Source of the DNA: Omphalotus guepiniiformis
Taxonomy: Eukaryota > Basidiomycota > Agaricomycetes > Agaricales > Omphalotaceae
DNA length: 64,000 nt
Assembly: GCA_028554645.1 (NCBI GenBank)
Contig: JAQOOI010000064.1
Coordinates: 1-64,000 of the forward strand
Reading direction: 5' to 3'
Shown here: piece after piece, positions 23,701 to 35,133 of the stretch
How positions within the stretch are numbered: position 1 is the first letter of the stretch
Layout: each line of letters starts with the position of its first letter
Program-made: the position numbers and the translations under genes
Notes under the pieces: generated by a model
Told to the model about the DNA's origin: nothing
The model's database searches: none
What the model saw: the letters and a program-made list of their open reading frames with translations, nothing else

Positions 23701-24292
23701 TGGGAGGACAAAGTTGACACTTTCGGGGTGGACGAGATCTTTGTCGCACTAAATCAGGTTCCGTACGAGAATCTAGCAAAGTTGAAGCGGACCGTGCTGG
23801 CCACTATCCTATTCAAGTAAGCTTCAGATAAACATATATTTCTCCAGTCTTCTTGTTCTCATGCTTTGCACGTACAGTGTATCGTGTACCACTCTTCACA
23901 CGCCCCTGGAACCTTCTCAACATGAACAGCTTATATCGTTGTGTCTTCAGGTACAGGTCATACGCATAAACCCTCTTGGGACCTTTCGCTGATCAAGAGA
24001 ACTCTAAAATATTAGATTCTGAAGAAAGAAACGGTTGACCCGGAAGCAGTATATCGCGCCATCTTTGCGCTTGGCAATACGGTCAGAGATTCGTTTCTGA
24101 ACTGTTTGTGCCTTCCTTACAAGTCTTTGCCTCACGATTTAGCTCCACGCTATGAAGACAAAAGGAACGCCTGTCAACTCTTCCCAGAGTCAGGAAATTC
24201 TTGAAACCATCTCTTCCTTGCCTTCTTCAATTCTGAATGAGGATCGAGTCCGCGACCTGGTTTCAGAGGTTTCGCTACTGGGCGTGAATTAA
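20762..24292 (+). CDS. DOA1: Ubiquitin-binding Cdc48 cofactor Doa1/PLAA (WD40-PFU-PUL)
   Basis: Doa1 (Ufd3, PLAA) binds ubiquitin and Cdc48/p97 and acts in ubiquitin recycling and sorting. The start at 20762 gives MPYRLSATLKAHSSDVRAVR. Seven WD40 repeats follow, recognisable by GHSDNVCTLDV, GHEQSVWAVL, GHQDAVRGLAL, GHTSFVYTLSV and HPAISVWAVS. The PFU domain includes KNGDIVEAHQWDE, WQKIGDVVDA, EYDYVFDVDIQDG and PPLKLPYN. A helical strip (AAQKFLESNDLPLTYIDEVV) and three copies of a Y-V/M-D-P-F/Y-T-G-A-S-R-Y motif come next. The C-terminal PUL domain runs from FEFDGNIRDEI to the end. About 14 introns can be placed with a continuous frame. A 60-base in-frame piece at 21802-21861 inside the fifth or sixth blade may be an unusual intron. 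Orthology is clear. Confidence 0.93.
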
Positions 24293-24639
24293 TCGTTGAG
24301 ATTTGATGTAATAAAAGGTGTATATGGCCACGCATGTACATATAATCAGCTAGCCTCTTCTCCTCTCCTTCTTTGTTTTGGGCTTTAGTTCAGGGTACAT
24401 GGCGTCACATCTACATACATATCACAAACGATCACGATTTTTCATTCTTCTTTCGTAGACTTGAGATAGGCGTAAATAATAGTCCATACATAGCTCGCAA
24501 GGACATGTGAATTACAAATAACTTCAAATACACTCATTCTATAATTCTATCACAGAACGATCTGTGTATGCTTTGGTATTTCCACTCCAGGTATGCACGC
24601 CATCTGTACCTTAGGCCGTAAGTATTCTAGGATTGCGCT
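24293..24639. other. Convergent intergenic region after DOA1
   Basis: The 3' flank of DOA1 meets the left end of the transporter relic. No gene was seen. Confidence 0.4.
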
Positions 24640-25870
24640 CTAGGCGGTATTGACATCTTCTAGGCGCCTGATATTTCAACTTCAGGTGGCGGACACAGTA
24701 TCTCGCCCAGCTGATTCGGTCTGGCGAGGGACTTTGGTTCCAAAGGCCTTGTACCTCGTGCCTAGGCAACTGACTAAGAGGTCCCAAAAGTACGAAAACA
24801 TCAGGGGTGGAGCAGTTCCGATGCATGGGAGCTGACAGTAATCTCCCTGCTCCCTTGCGTAACCTGAATTTCGTCACAATAGAACAATGAAAATCCGCAC
24901 AAAGAGCCACCCACTGGTGATAAAGGCACATCAAAGTTGAAGCTCAGGCTTGTCGAGGATCGTCCGTCGTCAACAGTCGACACGAGTCTCGCCCACAGGG
25001 CTCCCCGGCTGAGTGCTAGAAAGTCATATATATACAAGAAGTCGCTAGAAGCGGAGCCAGGCTCGCTGCAAGTTCCCCGTGACAGCAGGACGGCGAGCCA
25101 GAACCAAGAGAGCTGAGCATGATAGAAAGCGCACGTCGAGGAAATCCGTAAGCCACCTCATGAAGATAAGTCCGGGTGCAGATGCCCTATGAGTGAGGTT
25201 TGGTTAGAGCAATGTACCAGACGAGGTGCTGAGATTCAAATATTCAGGTCGGAAGCAAATGCTGAGGATAACGATTTGCATTTATCCGGCAAATGAAGAA
25301 ATCCGCTGGGACTTGCTTGGTATATTTTACGATGCACACACACTGATCTCTTCTTTTTCGAGAACCGCTCAAGTAGATATGTAGTCTCTGGAAAGTACAA
25401 CATGCCTAGTCAATAGATAAGTTAATCGCACAAACCATAAGTTGAATGGAAAAGAACGTACTGCCGAGTCCTGGATATGGATATATATATATAAGGCCTC
25501 AGTGCGTGATAACCAACTACCACACCTGCATGGAAAAAGCCGCTCCCACCAGACCCAAGAACATTATATTCCGTTTATGCCATGGATAGCGATTTATGAG
25601 CGGAGGAACGACTGGAGATGTGAGATATAAAGCTCCTGAGGAAGATAGCAAGAGAGCTCTTGAGCTGTTTCTTGAATGTAGTGGTGTAGTAGTTGAGAAA
25701 GACGCCGTAGGAAAAAGGGAATGACCTGTATGGTCACTACGGTGACAAAATATCTATATTGGGAAATGTCAAAGCTGACCATACGATGGGGCCGATTGCG
25801 CTGGTGAAATACGCCCAAGCGTCCAGATATACCCTGATCCCTGAGAATTGTGCATTCAATGCAAAACGGC
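24640..25870 (-). pseudogene. Relic of an MFS monocarboxylate-type transporter gene
   Basis: This segment is a decayed copy of the intact transporter gene immediately to the right (26135-28197), in the same orientation. The part at about 24660-25260 parallels the C-terminal exons near 26190-26890. For example, the bases coding for IYGFLALSWGALWPRF in the intact gene reappear as IYDFLALSRGALWARL near 24960-25035. The part at about 25310-25870 parallels the N-terminal exons near 27430-27900, including the region coding for SYGVFLNYYTT and EKKGL. The central exons (about 26900-27430 in the intact copy) are missing. Stops and frame changes are scattered throughout and no continuous exon chain can be built, so I call it a pseudogene. 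Confidence 0.75.
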
Positions 25871-26134
25871 GTCAAAGTATGTCATTGGTTGGCCATTGGT
25901 GGAAAAAACAATGCATTTTCCGGCTCAGAGACTTGCTTAGCTCCGAGTATGAGGGGTGTATCGCGTACGCGTGTGCTGCACATACTCAATTAGACTTACT
26001 TGCTTTGTACTTGATAAAGGGGCTATAGCGCTATCTTGGATCATATTGAAGCCTGGGCCCTACCATACTGTAGAACATCTCTGGCCTAGTACTGGCGCTG
26101 TAGAAGTAACAAACTAAATTACAACTGTCAACTG

Positions 26135-28197
26135 TTATGTCGCTGAAACAAACTCCCTTCTATTCAATCCACTCTGGTGAGAGACCTTTGTTTCAAAAAA
26201 CCGATACCATGTACCCAGACAGCTGACGAGGAGCGCGGCTCCCGTGAAGACTATAAGTGGCCCCTGGAATGAGGATGACTTCAGTATACATGTTGCATAG
26301 AAGAAATTTAACGCTGAAGACGCACATAGCCTTTAAGACCATAACCAGTAGAAACCTTGTTGGTGAAATACCAAGGGTGAAGTAACTCCGATGCGATGGG
26401 GGCAGACAACACACCTCCTATTCCCTTGCCAGCTACGAATCAACAGTAATATCTCAGTTATACGGCAGGCATATAAAAAGAACGACCACCGTACGACATA
26501 CCAGCTACGAAAATACACATCAGAGTAGAAGCTTGGCGCGGATCATCACCATCAGCAGTAGCTACAAATCTCGGCCATAGTGCTCCCCAGCTCAGCGCTA
26601 AAAACCCATATATGCAGGAAAATGCTAGAAGCGGAGCTAGGCTTTTTGCGAGGCCCCATAGTAGTAGCACTGCGAGGCCAGAACCGAGAGATGAGAGCAT
26701 GATGGAGAAGCGTACGTCGAGGAGATCGGAAAGCCAACCCATGAATACTAGTCCGGGAGCAGAGGCACCTGTAAGCGCAGTACAGGCTCAATTAACGAGA
26801 TAATAGGAGGGTAAGAATTACTCGCCGTTCATCAGGGATAAAGCAAGTGTTCCAGATGCAGTGCTGAGATTCAGATCAGTAGCGAACGCTACAATACAGC
26901 AGTGTATGCAACAGAGGTAAGTGCTTATTTCTCTTTGAAGGTGATCAAGACCCAAGACTTACTCGGAATATACAAGGTAGGCAAGAAACTTCCTAGCCCT
27001 TGCAGCAAATTCGCTATGAAAAGTATCCAGAAAGGACTGTATGTTATGAATTGAGTGTTGATGGATCGCGGACCGACGACTTGTGCAACGGGAAGTCGAG
27101 GCTTGAGATACCGGAAACAAGGTACGGATATAATCAGGAAAGCAGCTGCCTGTTGCATATGTTAGATGCAATGGGTGTAACCTGTTTTTGACACATGAAC
27201 TCACCAGCGAAAGCAGAGTAGTCCTCTGGCCGTACTTATTCAGCAAGTTTTCGACGACCAAGGGAGTTACTACTCCTCCGACTCCTATGAATTGCAAGAC
27301 TTCAGCGGAAGCACAGATAAACGTTAGGATCAGATTGCGTACCCGTTCCAGAGAAAATGACACCATTCGCCTAGTCCCGAAAATTTCAGGCAAGGTCCAG
27401 AGACAGTTCACAACGGAACGCACCAAGCCTTTCTTCTCCGAGAACCATTCAAATACGAAGGTAGCCATCGGAAAGTACAACAGACCTACACACTTCAAGT
27501 TCAACCGGACGTTCATCACGAATCGAAAGGAACTTTTCATACTCCCGCCAATAGGATATATGATACCCTGCGTAACAATCAACTGCCACACCCTCGTCGA
27601 AAAAGCCGCTCCAACAAGTCCCGCAACGCATAAGAACACACCTAACATCATCGCATTTCGTTTATGCCATGGGTATCTGTTCACGACTGGTAGTACGAGC
27701 GGGGACGAGAGATAGAGAAGTCCAGATGAAAGGGACCCGACGACGGCGAGGGAGCTTGATGTACTGTTTTTGAAGGTGTGGGTGGTGTAGTAGTTGAGGA
27801 AGACACCATAGGAGAAGGGGAATGACCTTGATATGAGATGATTTGTAAGGTGGTCGAATGGTTCCGGGTTGGATCAAAACATACCAAACGATGAACTCTA
27901 TGAAGAAGGCGCCGACGAGGTATGCCCATGCATCGAAGCCCGAGTCCTTATAAGAAGTAAGACTAATTTATTGTGCCACAGAGATATGCACGCACCATTG
28001 GAGGAAGCGACACTGCATTGTCAGGTTCTGGGCTTGTATCCCTTGCTGGATATGAGGCATCTAACGTTGGTGATGACCGCACATTGGCAAAAGGATTCGC
28101 GTCTTGCTCCAAAGGTAAATCCTTACTATATGGGTTGGCTCATGAGTTGCGTCAAGGCAGAAAACTATAAAAAGAACTCACTCAAGGTTTCCATCAT
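26135..28197 (-). CDS. MFS transporter, monocarboxylate-permease type
   Basis: Probable plasma-membrane solute carrier of the major facilitator superfamily, related to fungal monocarboxylate transporter-like proteins; the substrate is unknown. Exons joined on the minus strand give a cytosolic N-terminus, then SGFDAWAYLVGAFFIEFIVW and SFPFSYGVFLNYYT, NRYPWHKRNAMMLGVFLCVA, TQGIIYPIGGSLLYFPMATF and VFEWFSEKKGLANGVIFSGT. These are followed by PLVVENLLNKYGQRTTLLSL, FWILFIANLLQGLGSFLPTL, GLVFMGWLSDLLDVRFSIML, CIYGFLALSWGALWPRFVAT, GKGIGGVLSAPIASELLH and GPLIVFTGAALLVSCLGTWY. About twelve hydrophobic segments result. One intron near 26767-26822 appears to use a GC donor (AACG|GCGAGT). The start exon (about 28197) is short and less certain. 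The frame is intact throughout. Confidence 0.8.
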
Positions 28198-28475
28198 GGC
28201 TGGGCCCCGTTATCGGAAGAACCTCTAGTTCGATTTCTGCGGTAATGCTGTCCATTATGGGAGTTGTTCACTAGAAAGAGTTCGCAGATACCTGCGAAAG
28301 GCCCAGTGAAGCGCGTAAGAGAATATCATACATGTAATATGACTCGAGGCCTTATCCACAAATTCCGAATTCCATGCAACAAATATCAAGGCCGATCGTG
28401 ATCCGATTCCTAATCGAGCTTGCTTCGGAAGTACAAATCATTCTTTGCTCACCTTCATACCCCCGACAATCGATT
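28198..28475. promoter_or_regulatory. Divergent promoter region, transporter and histidine phosphatase
   Basis: Fewer than 300 bases separate two genes transcribed away from each other, so their promoters must overlap or lie side by side. No specific motif was identified. Confidence 0.4.
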
Positions 28476-29277
28476 ATGTCCCTCGCGAACGTCTACATTG
28501 TTCGACATGGAGAGACGAACGAGAACAGAGCAGGTATCATTCAAGGACATCGAGATACTTTCTTGAACGAGGCTGGAAAGGAGCAGGCGAAGCAAGCGAT
28601 AGAATTCTTTAGACATATTAGATTGGATTACGCTTTTACGAGTGATCTGAATAGAGCGGCAACGGTGAGTACATACGTCGCCTATAACGCGGGTTTGTCT
28701 AAAGCAGAAGAGTTGTACAGACCACAGAAATCATCTTGAACGGCCATCCGAATCGAGAAAGCATCAAAGTACATAGAGATAAGGCACTGCGGGAACGGGT
28801 ACGAATACACACGTACGGCTCATACTCTCCGAAGTCCTGCTAACGCGCATCATCGTGCAGTGCTTGGGAAAGCTAGAAGGACAGCCGCTATCCGCAAGGA
28901 AACATCAACAAGGGTTTGACGAAACGGCCGAAAGCGTCGAAGACTTTGTCAACCGCACTATGCTCTGGTGGGACAAGCATATTGTACAGGAACTGCGCAA
29001 CAATCCCAGCGAACGACCACACGAAGTGCTGGTGGTTTCTCATGGAGGATGCATCAGCAGAATGGTGAGGAAGTTGATGGAGAGTGGAAGAGTAGAAGCT
29101 CAGGAAGTGAAAAACTGGACGGTTTACAATGTTTCTATTACAACGATAGAGATTGAAGGTAACGGCAAAGGACGACTGGTGAAGTATTCAGATATTTCCC
29201 ACTTGCCTTCGCCGGAGAATTTGGTTCAAACCAACGCCGATACACTCGTTCTCTCCGGCCGGCCGGTGGCGGCATGA
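28476..29277 (+). CDS. Histidine phosphatase family protein (phosphoglycerate-mutase-like)
   Basis: Members of this branch hydrolyse phosphate esters using a phospho-histidine intermediate. The start at 28476 gives MSLANVYIVRHGETNENRAG, which contains the RHG signature with the catalytic His. Further family features are GHRDTFLNEAGKEQAKQAIE, the SDLNRAATTTEIIL segment with a phosphate-binding Arg, the catalytic-acid region RERCLGKLEGQP, and the second His in VLVVSHGGCISRMV. Two introns (near 28663-28725 and 28799-28859) are removed cleanly. The encoded protein is about 225 residues, the usual size of the fungal fructose-2,6-bisphosphatase/TIGAR-like group. The actual substrate (sugar phosphate or other) cannot be told from sequence. 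Confidence 0.85.
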
Positions 29278-29471
29278 CCTCATTGCCGGGCGACACTCGG
29301 AGTGTGCCGGCATATAAGCGGCGTGGGCTTGGCATTTGTACAGCTTTCAGTCCCAATTAGACCGATACTATTTGTTGAATACAAAACATACCCGCACGTT
29401 CATTATTGGCTTGTCTAATCCACACCGTCTCCTGTCTTTAACTTTCCTGCTTTCTTCATTGTTTTTTGTAC

Positions 29472-31618
29472 ATGCCTCCTACTCCTTCAGAGTCATCAGC
29501 TCTGCTACCAAATGGTGGCAGCCGCAGAAATGGCACAGCAACAAATGGCTCCTTACTTCATCGGACTTCAGCTTTTTTCAAGGCAGAAGGCGAACCGTCG
29601 TATTATAGTTCCTTCAGGCACTTTATCTTTGGGTCCTGGATCAATATCCTACTTGTCTTCGTTCCATTGAGCGTCATCTCCCATAATCTGAACTGGGATG
29701 CCGCTTTGCGCTTTTCTTTCAGTTTTTTCGCGATAGTTCCTCTGGCAGCGGTGGGTCCTCTTTCCGCCGGTGTCGAAGCGCCCACGCTCATGTTTATCCG
29801 CGTCGTTCACAGCTTTTGGGCGAAGCCACCGATCAGATGTCAGCAAAATTGGGCCAAACGCTTGCTGGATTATTGAACGCGTCGTTCGGAAACGCTGTTG
29901 AAATCATTGTCGGTATTGCCGCCTTGCTTCAAGGTCAGTGTGGACTCCTCGTTTCTTACTGTTTACAAGCACGGCTCATGTCATTGTATAGATGAGCTTG
30001 TAATCGTCCAGAACTCTGTGCGTCTCGGAGGGTTGATGACCGAAAGATGACATCTAATTGTTTGACAGATGCTCGGCTCGATCCTATCCAACATTCTTCT
30101 GGTTTTGGGCTGTTCATTCCTCGCTGGTGCGTACGGCCCATGGCGTGTTTTACGGATACTAACGCCTACGTCAATAAGCTGGATTCAAGTTCCCCGAGAG
30201 TAACTTCCAGGTTACCGCTGCCCAAGCGTAAGTTTAATTTGCTTCCTAGGAAACACTTCAGTGATAATAAGGCAAATTCTTTATCCAGTTCTAGCTCCGT
30301 ACGCGCATATAACGTATCCTCATAATTTGTATTTGACCCTGGCTCATCCTCTAGCTAATGACGCTTGCGTGTATCACGCTCATTATTCCCGCTGCTTATC
30401 ACAGTGTCAAAGCGCCCCCTGGCTCGTTCTTTGTGGACCCCTTCAGCACTGACTCTGCAGCTATTGCGGGTGCTGGCGCAGGAACTATAAATCCCGATAG
30501 ATGGAATGGGTTATTGATCATCTCAAGAGGAACTGCTATCTTGCTACTCGGAGTGTACGTAACGTACTTGTATTTCCAAGTGAGTGTGGATGCTTTTCCT
30601 TCTGTTTTACCCTCCTACTTAAATGCTTGTCGACTCTAGCTTAAGTCCCACGCTTATCTATTCCAAGCTGAGGATGAGGGAGAACCTGAAGAGGCGAAGA
30701 TGAACACCGCCTCAGCGTCTATAGCGTACGTATTCCCCTCACAAACGCTCACATCTTGTTCTTAATCCCTACGTGCAGGCTACTTGTCGTCACCGTTATC
30801 ACGTCCTTTTGTGCCGATTACCGTGAGTGTTACTGTCCTGTATGACATGAATAGCCAGTGAATCCGTGTTGCAGTGGTCGCGTCTATCGAAGAATTCGCT
30901 GACAGATATCACATCCCCAAGCCCTTCATTGGTCTGATTCTTCTCCCGATCGTGGTGCGTATCGATCAATCTCTTGCGTCTTCATAATTAATTCCTTTGA
31001 CGCCCAGGGGAATGCTGCAGAGCATGTTACTTCGATATGGATGGCGCTTAAGGGACAAATGGAGCTCACCATTGGTATATGCGTCGGTTCATCTATCGTA
31101 TGTTCACATGTCTACTTTCAGCGTCTGTCTATTGACCATTCCATTCCATGTCGGCTCGAATAGCAAATCGCGGCCTTCGTTGTTCCGCTTCTTGTCATCG
31201 TCGGCTGGATGTTAGTGTTTCTTCTTTGCCAAGATTCTCTTGTGGTGTGCAGGGCGCTAATTAGCTTTTCTTGTATAGTTCCCACCATGAACTCACGCTG
31301 TTCTTTGCCAACTTTGAGGTACGGGAATCTCTTGCGGTTTCGGTGATCAATCATTTGATGCGTCGTTTTAGACGATCACTTTCTTTGCTTCTGTGTTCCT
31401 TGTCAATACGCTTATCCAGTGAGTCCCGTGTACTGGATGTTTTTGACATTCAAGCAATTGAGCGTCTTCTTTAGGGATGGGAAATCTAATTATATGGAAG
31501 GATTGATGCTCATCACCCTCTACCTTGTTATTGCTCTTGCTTGTGCGTCTATCTTTTCTGTTGCCATATGAACGACCTTCTGATTTAACCCTTTCATTAT
31601 CCAGTCTGGGTGTCTTAA
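29472..31618 (+). CDS. VCX1: Vacuolar Ca2+/H+ exchanger (CaCA family, Vcx1-like)
   Basis: A cation/proton antiporter that loads the vacuole with calcium. The ATG at 29472 opens MPPTPSESSALLPNGGSRRN, a hydrophilic N-terminus with a dileucine-like LLP. The first alpha repeat contains LLGEATDQMSAKLGQTLAGL and the signature NASFGNAVEIIVGIAALLQ. The second contains ADYLVASIEEFADRYHIPKP and the matching signature GNAAEHVTSIWMALKGQMEL. Between them is the loop QAEDEGEPEEAK, an acidic stretch of the kind that separates the two halves in this family. About ten TM helices are formed after removal of some ten short introns. The last exon is tiny (FWVS, stop at 31616-31618). All frames join cleanly. Confidence 0.88.
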
Positions 31619-32513
31619 ACAGCCAATCTCATATCTTCCCGCCGTCCCGCCGTCCCAAAAACAGAAAATAAAAAGTAAAAAGTAAAAAACACACTACTAC
31701 TCATACATACCCCTTCCCCAACGCGAAGCAATCTCAGGATATACAATCATAAACATTCTACAAGAGATAACGAATATATCTCTGTGGTACATAATAGTCC
31801 ATATTGTGTTTTCTTTCAGCGCCCTGGGCTTTCTTTCCTTTATTGTATCACCGCGCTACCTCCTTCCCCCTGGTCTTCCGGAATCCTTATTTATAGCCAC
31901 ATCTACATACATACCGTATCATTTGTATCAAATCGTGTGTTCACGTCTCTGCCCGATTTCTTATTTGCTTGCTCGCTTGGCTGTCTCGTTCTTTCCTGAT
32001 ACTTGCGTGTTTTCATGCATTGCCTTGGTATGTAGCTTGCGCTCGGTTTTAAGTTCTAAATGTGCAGCTTTGGATTTGGAAATATCCGAGTTTCGTGTAC
32101 ATGTATCCTTTCTATTCTGTCTTCGGTTTTCTTCGAGTATTTATTCTATTTTCCGTTCATTTCTATTCTGTGATAATGCTCAGGTACAGCCCTTTGCGGA
32201 TGTGTTGGTGGTCGGTAAGTGTGTTAATTCAGAATTAGAACCAGTTATGAGGATATGTGGTACTATAAGATGAAAGGAAGTATGAGACGAAGATGCAAAA
32301 GTAGGCTTTTTCCCCAAATTTAGGGAGCCAACCTCTCGCAGGGCGATATCTACTATTATCTAGCAATCGCAACTTCAGACGACTGTTTCTACATTAGCAA
32401 ATGTCAAACGTTGAACGAGTAGCGTGCTCTGCAAGTGGACCGTCGAAGATTCTGCGACTCCTCAAGACTCTGAAGAGTTCGGAACCTCGGATTCGTAGAG
32501 GTCCCCAAGGAGT
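31619..32513. other. Intergenic region after VCX1
   Basis: This is the 3' flank of VCX1. Two overlapping ORFs on the plus strand (31784-31999 and 31806-32273) are hydrophobic and Cys/Phe-rich but lack splice structure or domains, so I do not call them. Confidence 0.4.
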
Positions 32514-33395
32514 TCAGGGAGTCCTACAGTACGTCAGACGGATATAGACTTGCGACCCAAGGGTGCCGGTGAAGCTTTGAAGGGTGACGAGCTTCCAGTG
32601 CCAAGGACGAGCGCTTGAGATTTCGTTTTCGTTACGATAAAACGCTGGCCATGAATCGGTTCCACCCAAATTCGCGCACATAGCGTCATGCGATCTCATA
32701 TATCCAACCGATGAACGAAGATAATGACTGATATTCATTGTAGATAGGTAAGATAGCGCACAGGCCATAAGGATGACGTGGCAACGTTCTGCGACGAGCA
32801 GCATCGTCGGAAAGAACGTATGTAGAATGCCATTAGATATCGGAAATGGACCTATTGCAAAAAGTAATTAGCTGAATGTTCCTTGGTCAAACAAGACAAA
32901 AAAGGATATGTGATGCAATCTCAGCCTCGCCTTTAATTCTCCACTCGTGCCCTTCTGACTTGGATGCATCTGCGCGACATCCCGAAGGAGCACAGCCAGA
33001 GCACCCAAGGACCCTAACAACGTAGGGATTCCATCACTCGTAAGGAGAAACGGGGCACGTTCCTTTACCAGGATTATCTTCATCGACAAACACACATATC
33101 CTTGCGACAACAGAGCACGAAAAGAAAGACTGACTCACAACTTATATATTGAAATAACCAACAATACGAAAGACATGGGAGATACAATGAAAGTGGTACT
33201 GTAGGACAGCTCCAGGTGATCCTGCGTCCTGGCCCCTCGACCAGAGGGAAGAGCAATCAGCAAAGATTGTTTTTGAGAGTCCGAATCGTTCTTCGACGTT
33301 TGTCTGGACCATCCATCCTTAGAGATGTCGCCGCCAACGAGGGCAGCTGAGGACGAGATAGTAATTTGGACGCCGGTGGTTTTTTTTTTTTGCAC
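32514..33395 (-). CDS. Possible multi-exon membrane protein, unidentified
   Basis: Three successive open stretches on the minus strand (33395-33135, 33110-32868 and 32840-32514) could be exons of one gene. They contain hydrophobic segments such as FVLLVISIYKL, GIPTLLGSLGALAVLLRDVA and CHVILMACALSYLS, suggesting three or four membrane passes. The first stretch has no ATG at its start and the splice phases could not all be reconciled, so boundaries are uncertain. No family was recognised. It might also be a decayed gene. It lies upstream of and divergent from MRP51. Confidence 0.25.
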
Positions 33396-33547
33396 GATTC
33401 AACGAAAAATGCGCCTTTAGTAGGCAAATTTGAATCGGAGAGTGTCGGAGACTCAAGCTCACGTGACGATCTTATGAGCTGGGTCTCGGCCCGATTCTTG
33501 AGAAGAAAGTAAAATATTCCGCGTCGACAAGCAGCCAGCAGACTGCG

Positions 33548-35047
33548 ATGGCATCGACGTCCGTCGCTGCTGCCGCTTCAAACGCTAGAGCTGCAGTATC
33601 AGCTCCTCATCCTTCCTCTCCTTTTGCTGAACTTCTTCGTCGCTCTCGTTTCGCCACTTTTGACCCAAAAATCAGACAGACCTATTCGACACCTCCTGCA
33701 TATGCGCATCGTGGAAACTGGGGTCTTAAGCGGCCACTGGCTTTGCGCCGCAGAAACTCTTTTATAACTCTGCCTGCGCCTTTTGAGGACAGGGCACAGT
33801 ATATTGAATGGAGGAAGGCAGAGTCGGAAGTGCGGTTCATACGGCGGTTCGAGGAAATGGAGGTCAGGCCTCAGATTAGACCCCAAACCCCGTGGTATAA
33901 TACGCTAGGGAGGGAAAAAGCCTCGCATTGGATGTTGGACTCCGAGTTTTGCTATAAGTACGAGGGTCCAGAGGCCGAAGAAAGTTCAGGGAGCGACGAA
34001 AAGACCGAGGTCCGGCTACAAAAGGAACATGAGGAGGGCGTGAGGAAAGAAATTCAGCAGAAACAGTTAGACAGCGACCTTGGTGGGTTCGGTAAAAAGG
34101 GAGAAGGGAACTATGGCCATCGACGACCCAGGCAGGAGTCTAACCTCGCTCCCAACATCAACGCCATGACCCCGAGAGAATTTGAACGCTACGTGCGCCG
34201 TCTTCGGGAACTTCGACCCAAGTTCCAGCAGTACTTGAAGCAAGTTTCTGTCGAAAATCAGGATCCAGAGCTAGCACGAAAGTCTCTGTTCCGGGTCGCG
34301 CAGCTGACGGAAGCTCGTTACTACCGGACTTTCCTCGAGGCTCACACCGCAGACCAGTTTGCGGATGCCGAGTCTCATGTCATCCAGCAGCGTCCTCACC
34401 AAATTGGTGGGTTGATCTACCACCACCCATCTGCTCTCCACACACAGTTCTTCGCCAAACCTCAGCCTGGATTCCTTCTGCAGTCTGCGGAGCAGAAGCG
34501 TGATCCCAGCACCAACACGAACACAACAGTTTTCATTGCCAGCTTTGGCGGTATGACTCCCGTGGTTCATAACCGTGGAGATAAGGTGCCTCTCTTTGAC
34601 ACCAGCTCCGAGACTGGCATTGGCTGGGAACGCCTAGCGCCCAGCATAGCCAATATGCGCATAGATCCAGGGACAGTGTTCCTCATGCGCCCACCTCTTT
34701 CTGTTGGGGTCAACCCCTCTGGGTTGAACAGGACTATGATCACGTCGCAAGCATCGATCGTCGGTGCGCGACCTAGCTTTGGCAAATCCAATCCGTACCC
34801 CCCTGGGAGTATGGAATATGTTGACATAGAGCAACAGCAAAAGAAGACAGATGCCCCGGCTCTCATGCCCGTTCCAAGACGGAAATTTGCTAGTATACCC
34901 CATAAACCTGCGCCTACAAATAAGGTTAATACGAAGCTGATTGCCACACTGCAGGAGACCGTGAAGGATGGACCACCCGTACAAAAACAGGGACAACAAC
35001 GGGGACAGGGACAACAATGGGGACAGGGACAACAACGGGGACAGTAG
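33548..35047 (+). CDS. MRP51: Mitochondrial small-subunit ribosomal protein Mrp51 (bS1m)
   Basis: Mrp51 is a fungal mitoribosome small-subunit protein, needed in yeast for translation of mitochondrial mRNAs through their 5' leaders. The gene is a single 499-codon exon. The N-terminal half carries the family block FAELLRRSRFATFDPKIRQT, TPPAYAHRGNWGLKRPLALR, RRNSFITL and AQYIEWRKAESEVRFIRRFE. The centre has a charged linker (PEAEESSGSDEKTE) and then MTPREFERYVRRLRELRPKF. The C-terminal part contains GMTPVVHNRG and a Pro-rich tail. Its length fits basidiomycete members, which are longer than yeast Mrp51. An Ala-rich N-terminus is compatible with mitochondrial import. The protein ends in three copies of a G-Q-Q-x-G-Q unit. 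Confidence 0.85.
   Translation: MASTSVAAAASNARAAVSAPHPSSPFAELLRRSRFATFDPKIRQTYSTPPAYAHRGNWGLKRPLALRRRNSFITLPAPFEDRAQYIEWRKAESEVRFIRRFEEMEVRPQIRPQTPWYNTLGREKASHWMLDSEFCYKYEGPEAEESSGSDEKTEVRLQKEHEEGVRKEIQQKQLDSDLGGFGKKGEGNYGHRRPRQESNLAPNINAMTPREFERYVRRLRELRPKFQQYLKQVSVENQDPELARKSLFRVAQLTEARYYRTFLEAHTADQFADAESHVIQQRPHQIGGLIYHHPSALHTQFFAKPQPGFLLQSAEQKRDPSTNTNTTVFIASFGGMTPVVHNRGDKVPLFDTSSETGIGWERLAPSIANMRIDPGTVFLMRPPLSVGVNPSGLNRTMITSQASIVGARPSFGKSNPYPPGSMEYVDIEQQQKKTDAPALMPVPRRKFASIPHKPAPTNKVNTKLIATLQETVKDGPPVQKQGQQRGQGQQWGQGQQRGQ
34990..35046 (+). repeat. Three tandem 18-bp units at the 3' end of MRP51
   Basis: The unit GGACAACAACGGGGACAG occurs three times in a row, with one C/T change in the middle copy. 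It codes for Gly-Gln-Gln-Arg/Trp-Gly-Gln. It ends directly at the stop codon, so copy number changes would lengthen or shorten the tail without changing frame. Confidence 0.85.
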
Positions 35048-35133
35048 TATACGTGAATTACGACTGTCATGCAATCTAATAAATACATAATTCATCGTAG
35101 AATTTTGTTTTACATGTCTCCTCATTCTAAGGC

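Noticed and set aside
27188..27715. 175-codon plus-strand ORF opposite the transporter
   Set aside because: The minus strand gives a coherent transporter with conserved TM segments; the plus ORF is its shadow.
31784..32273. Hydrophobic plus-strand ORFs after VCX1
   Set aside because: T-rich 3' flank easily yields such frames; no support.
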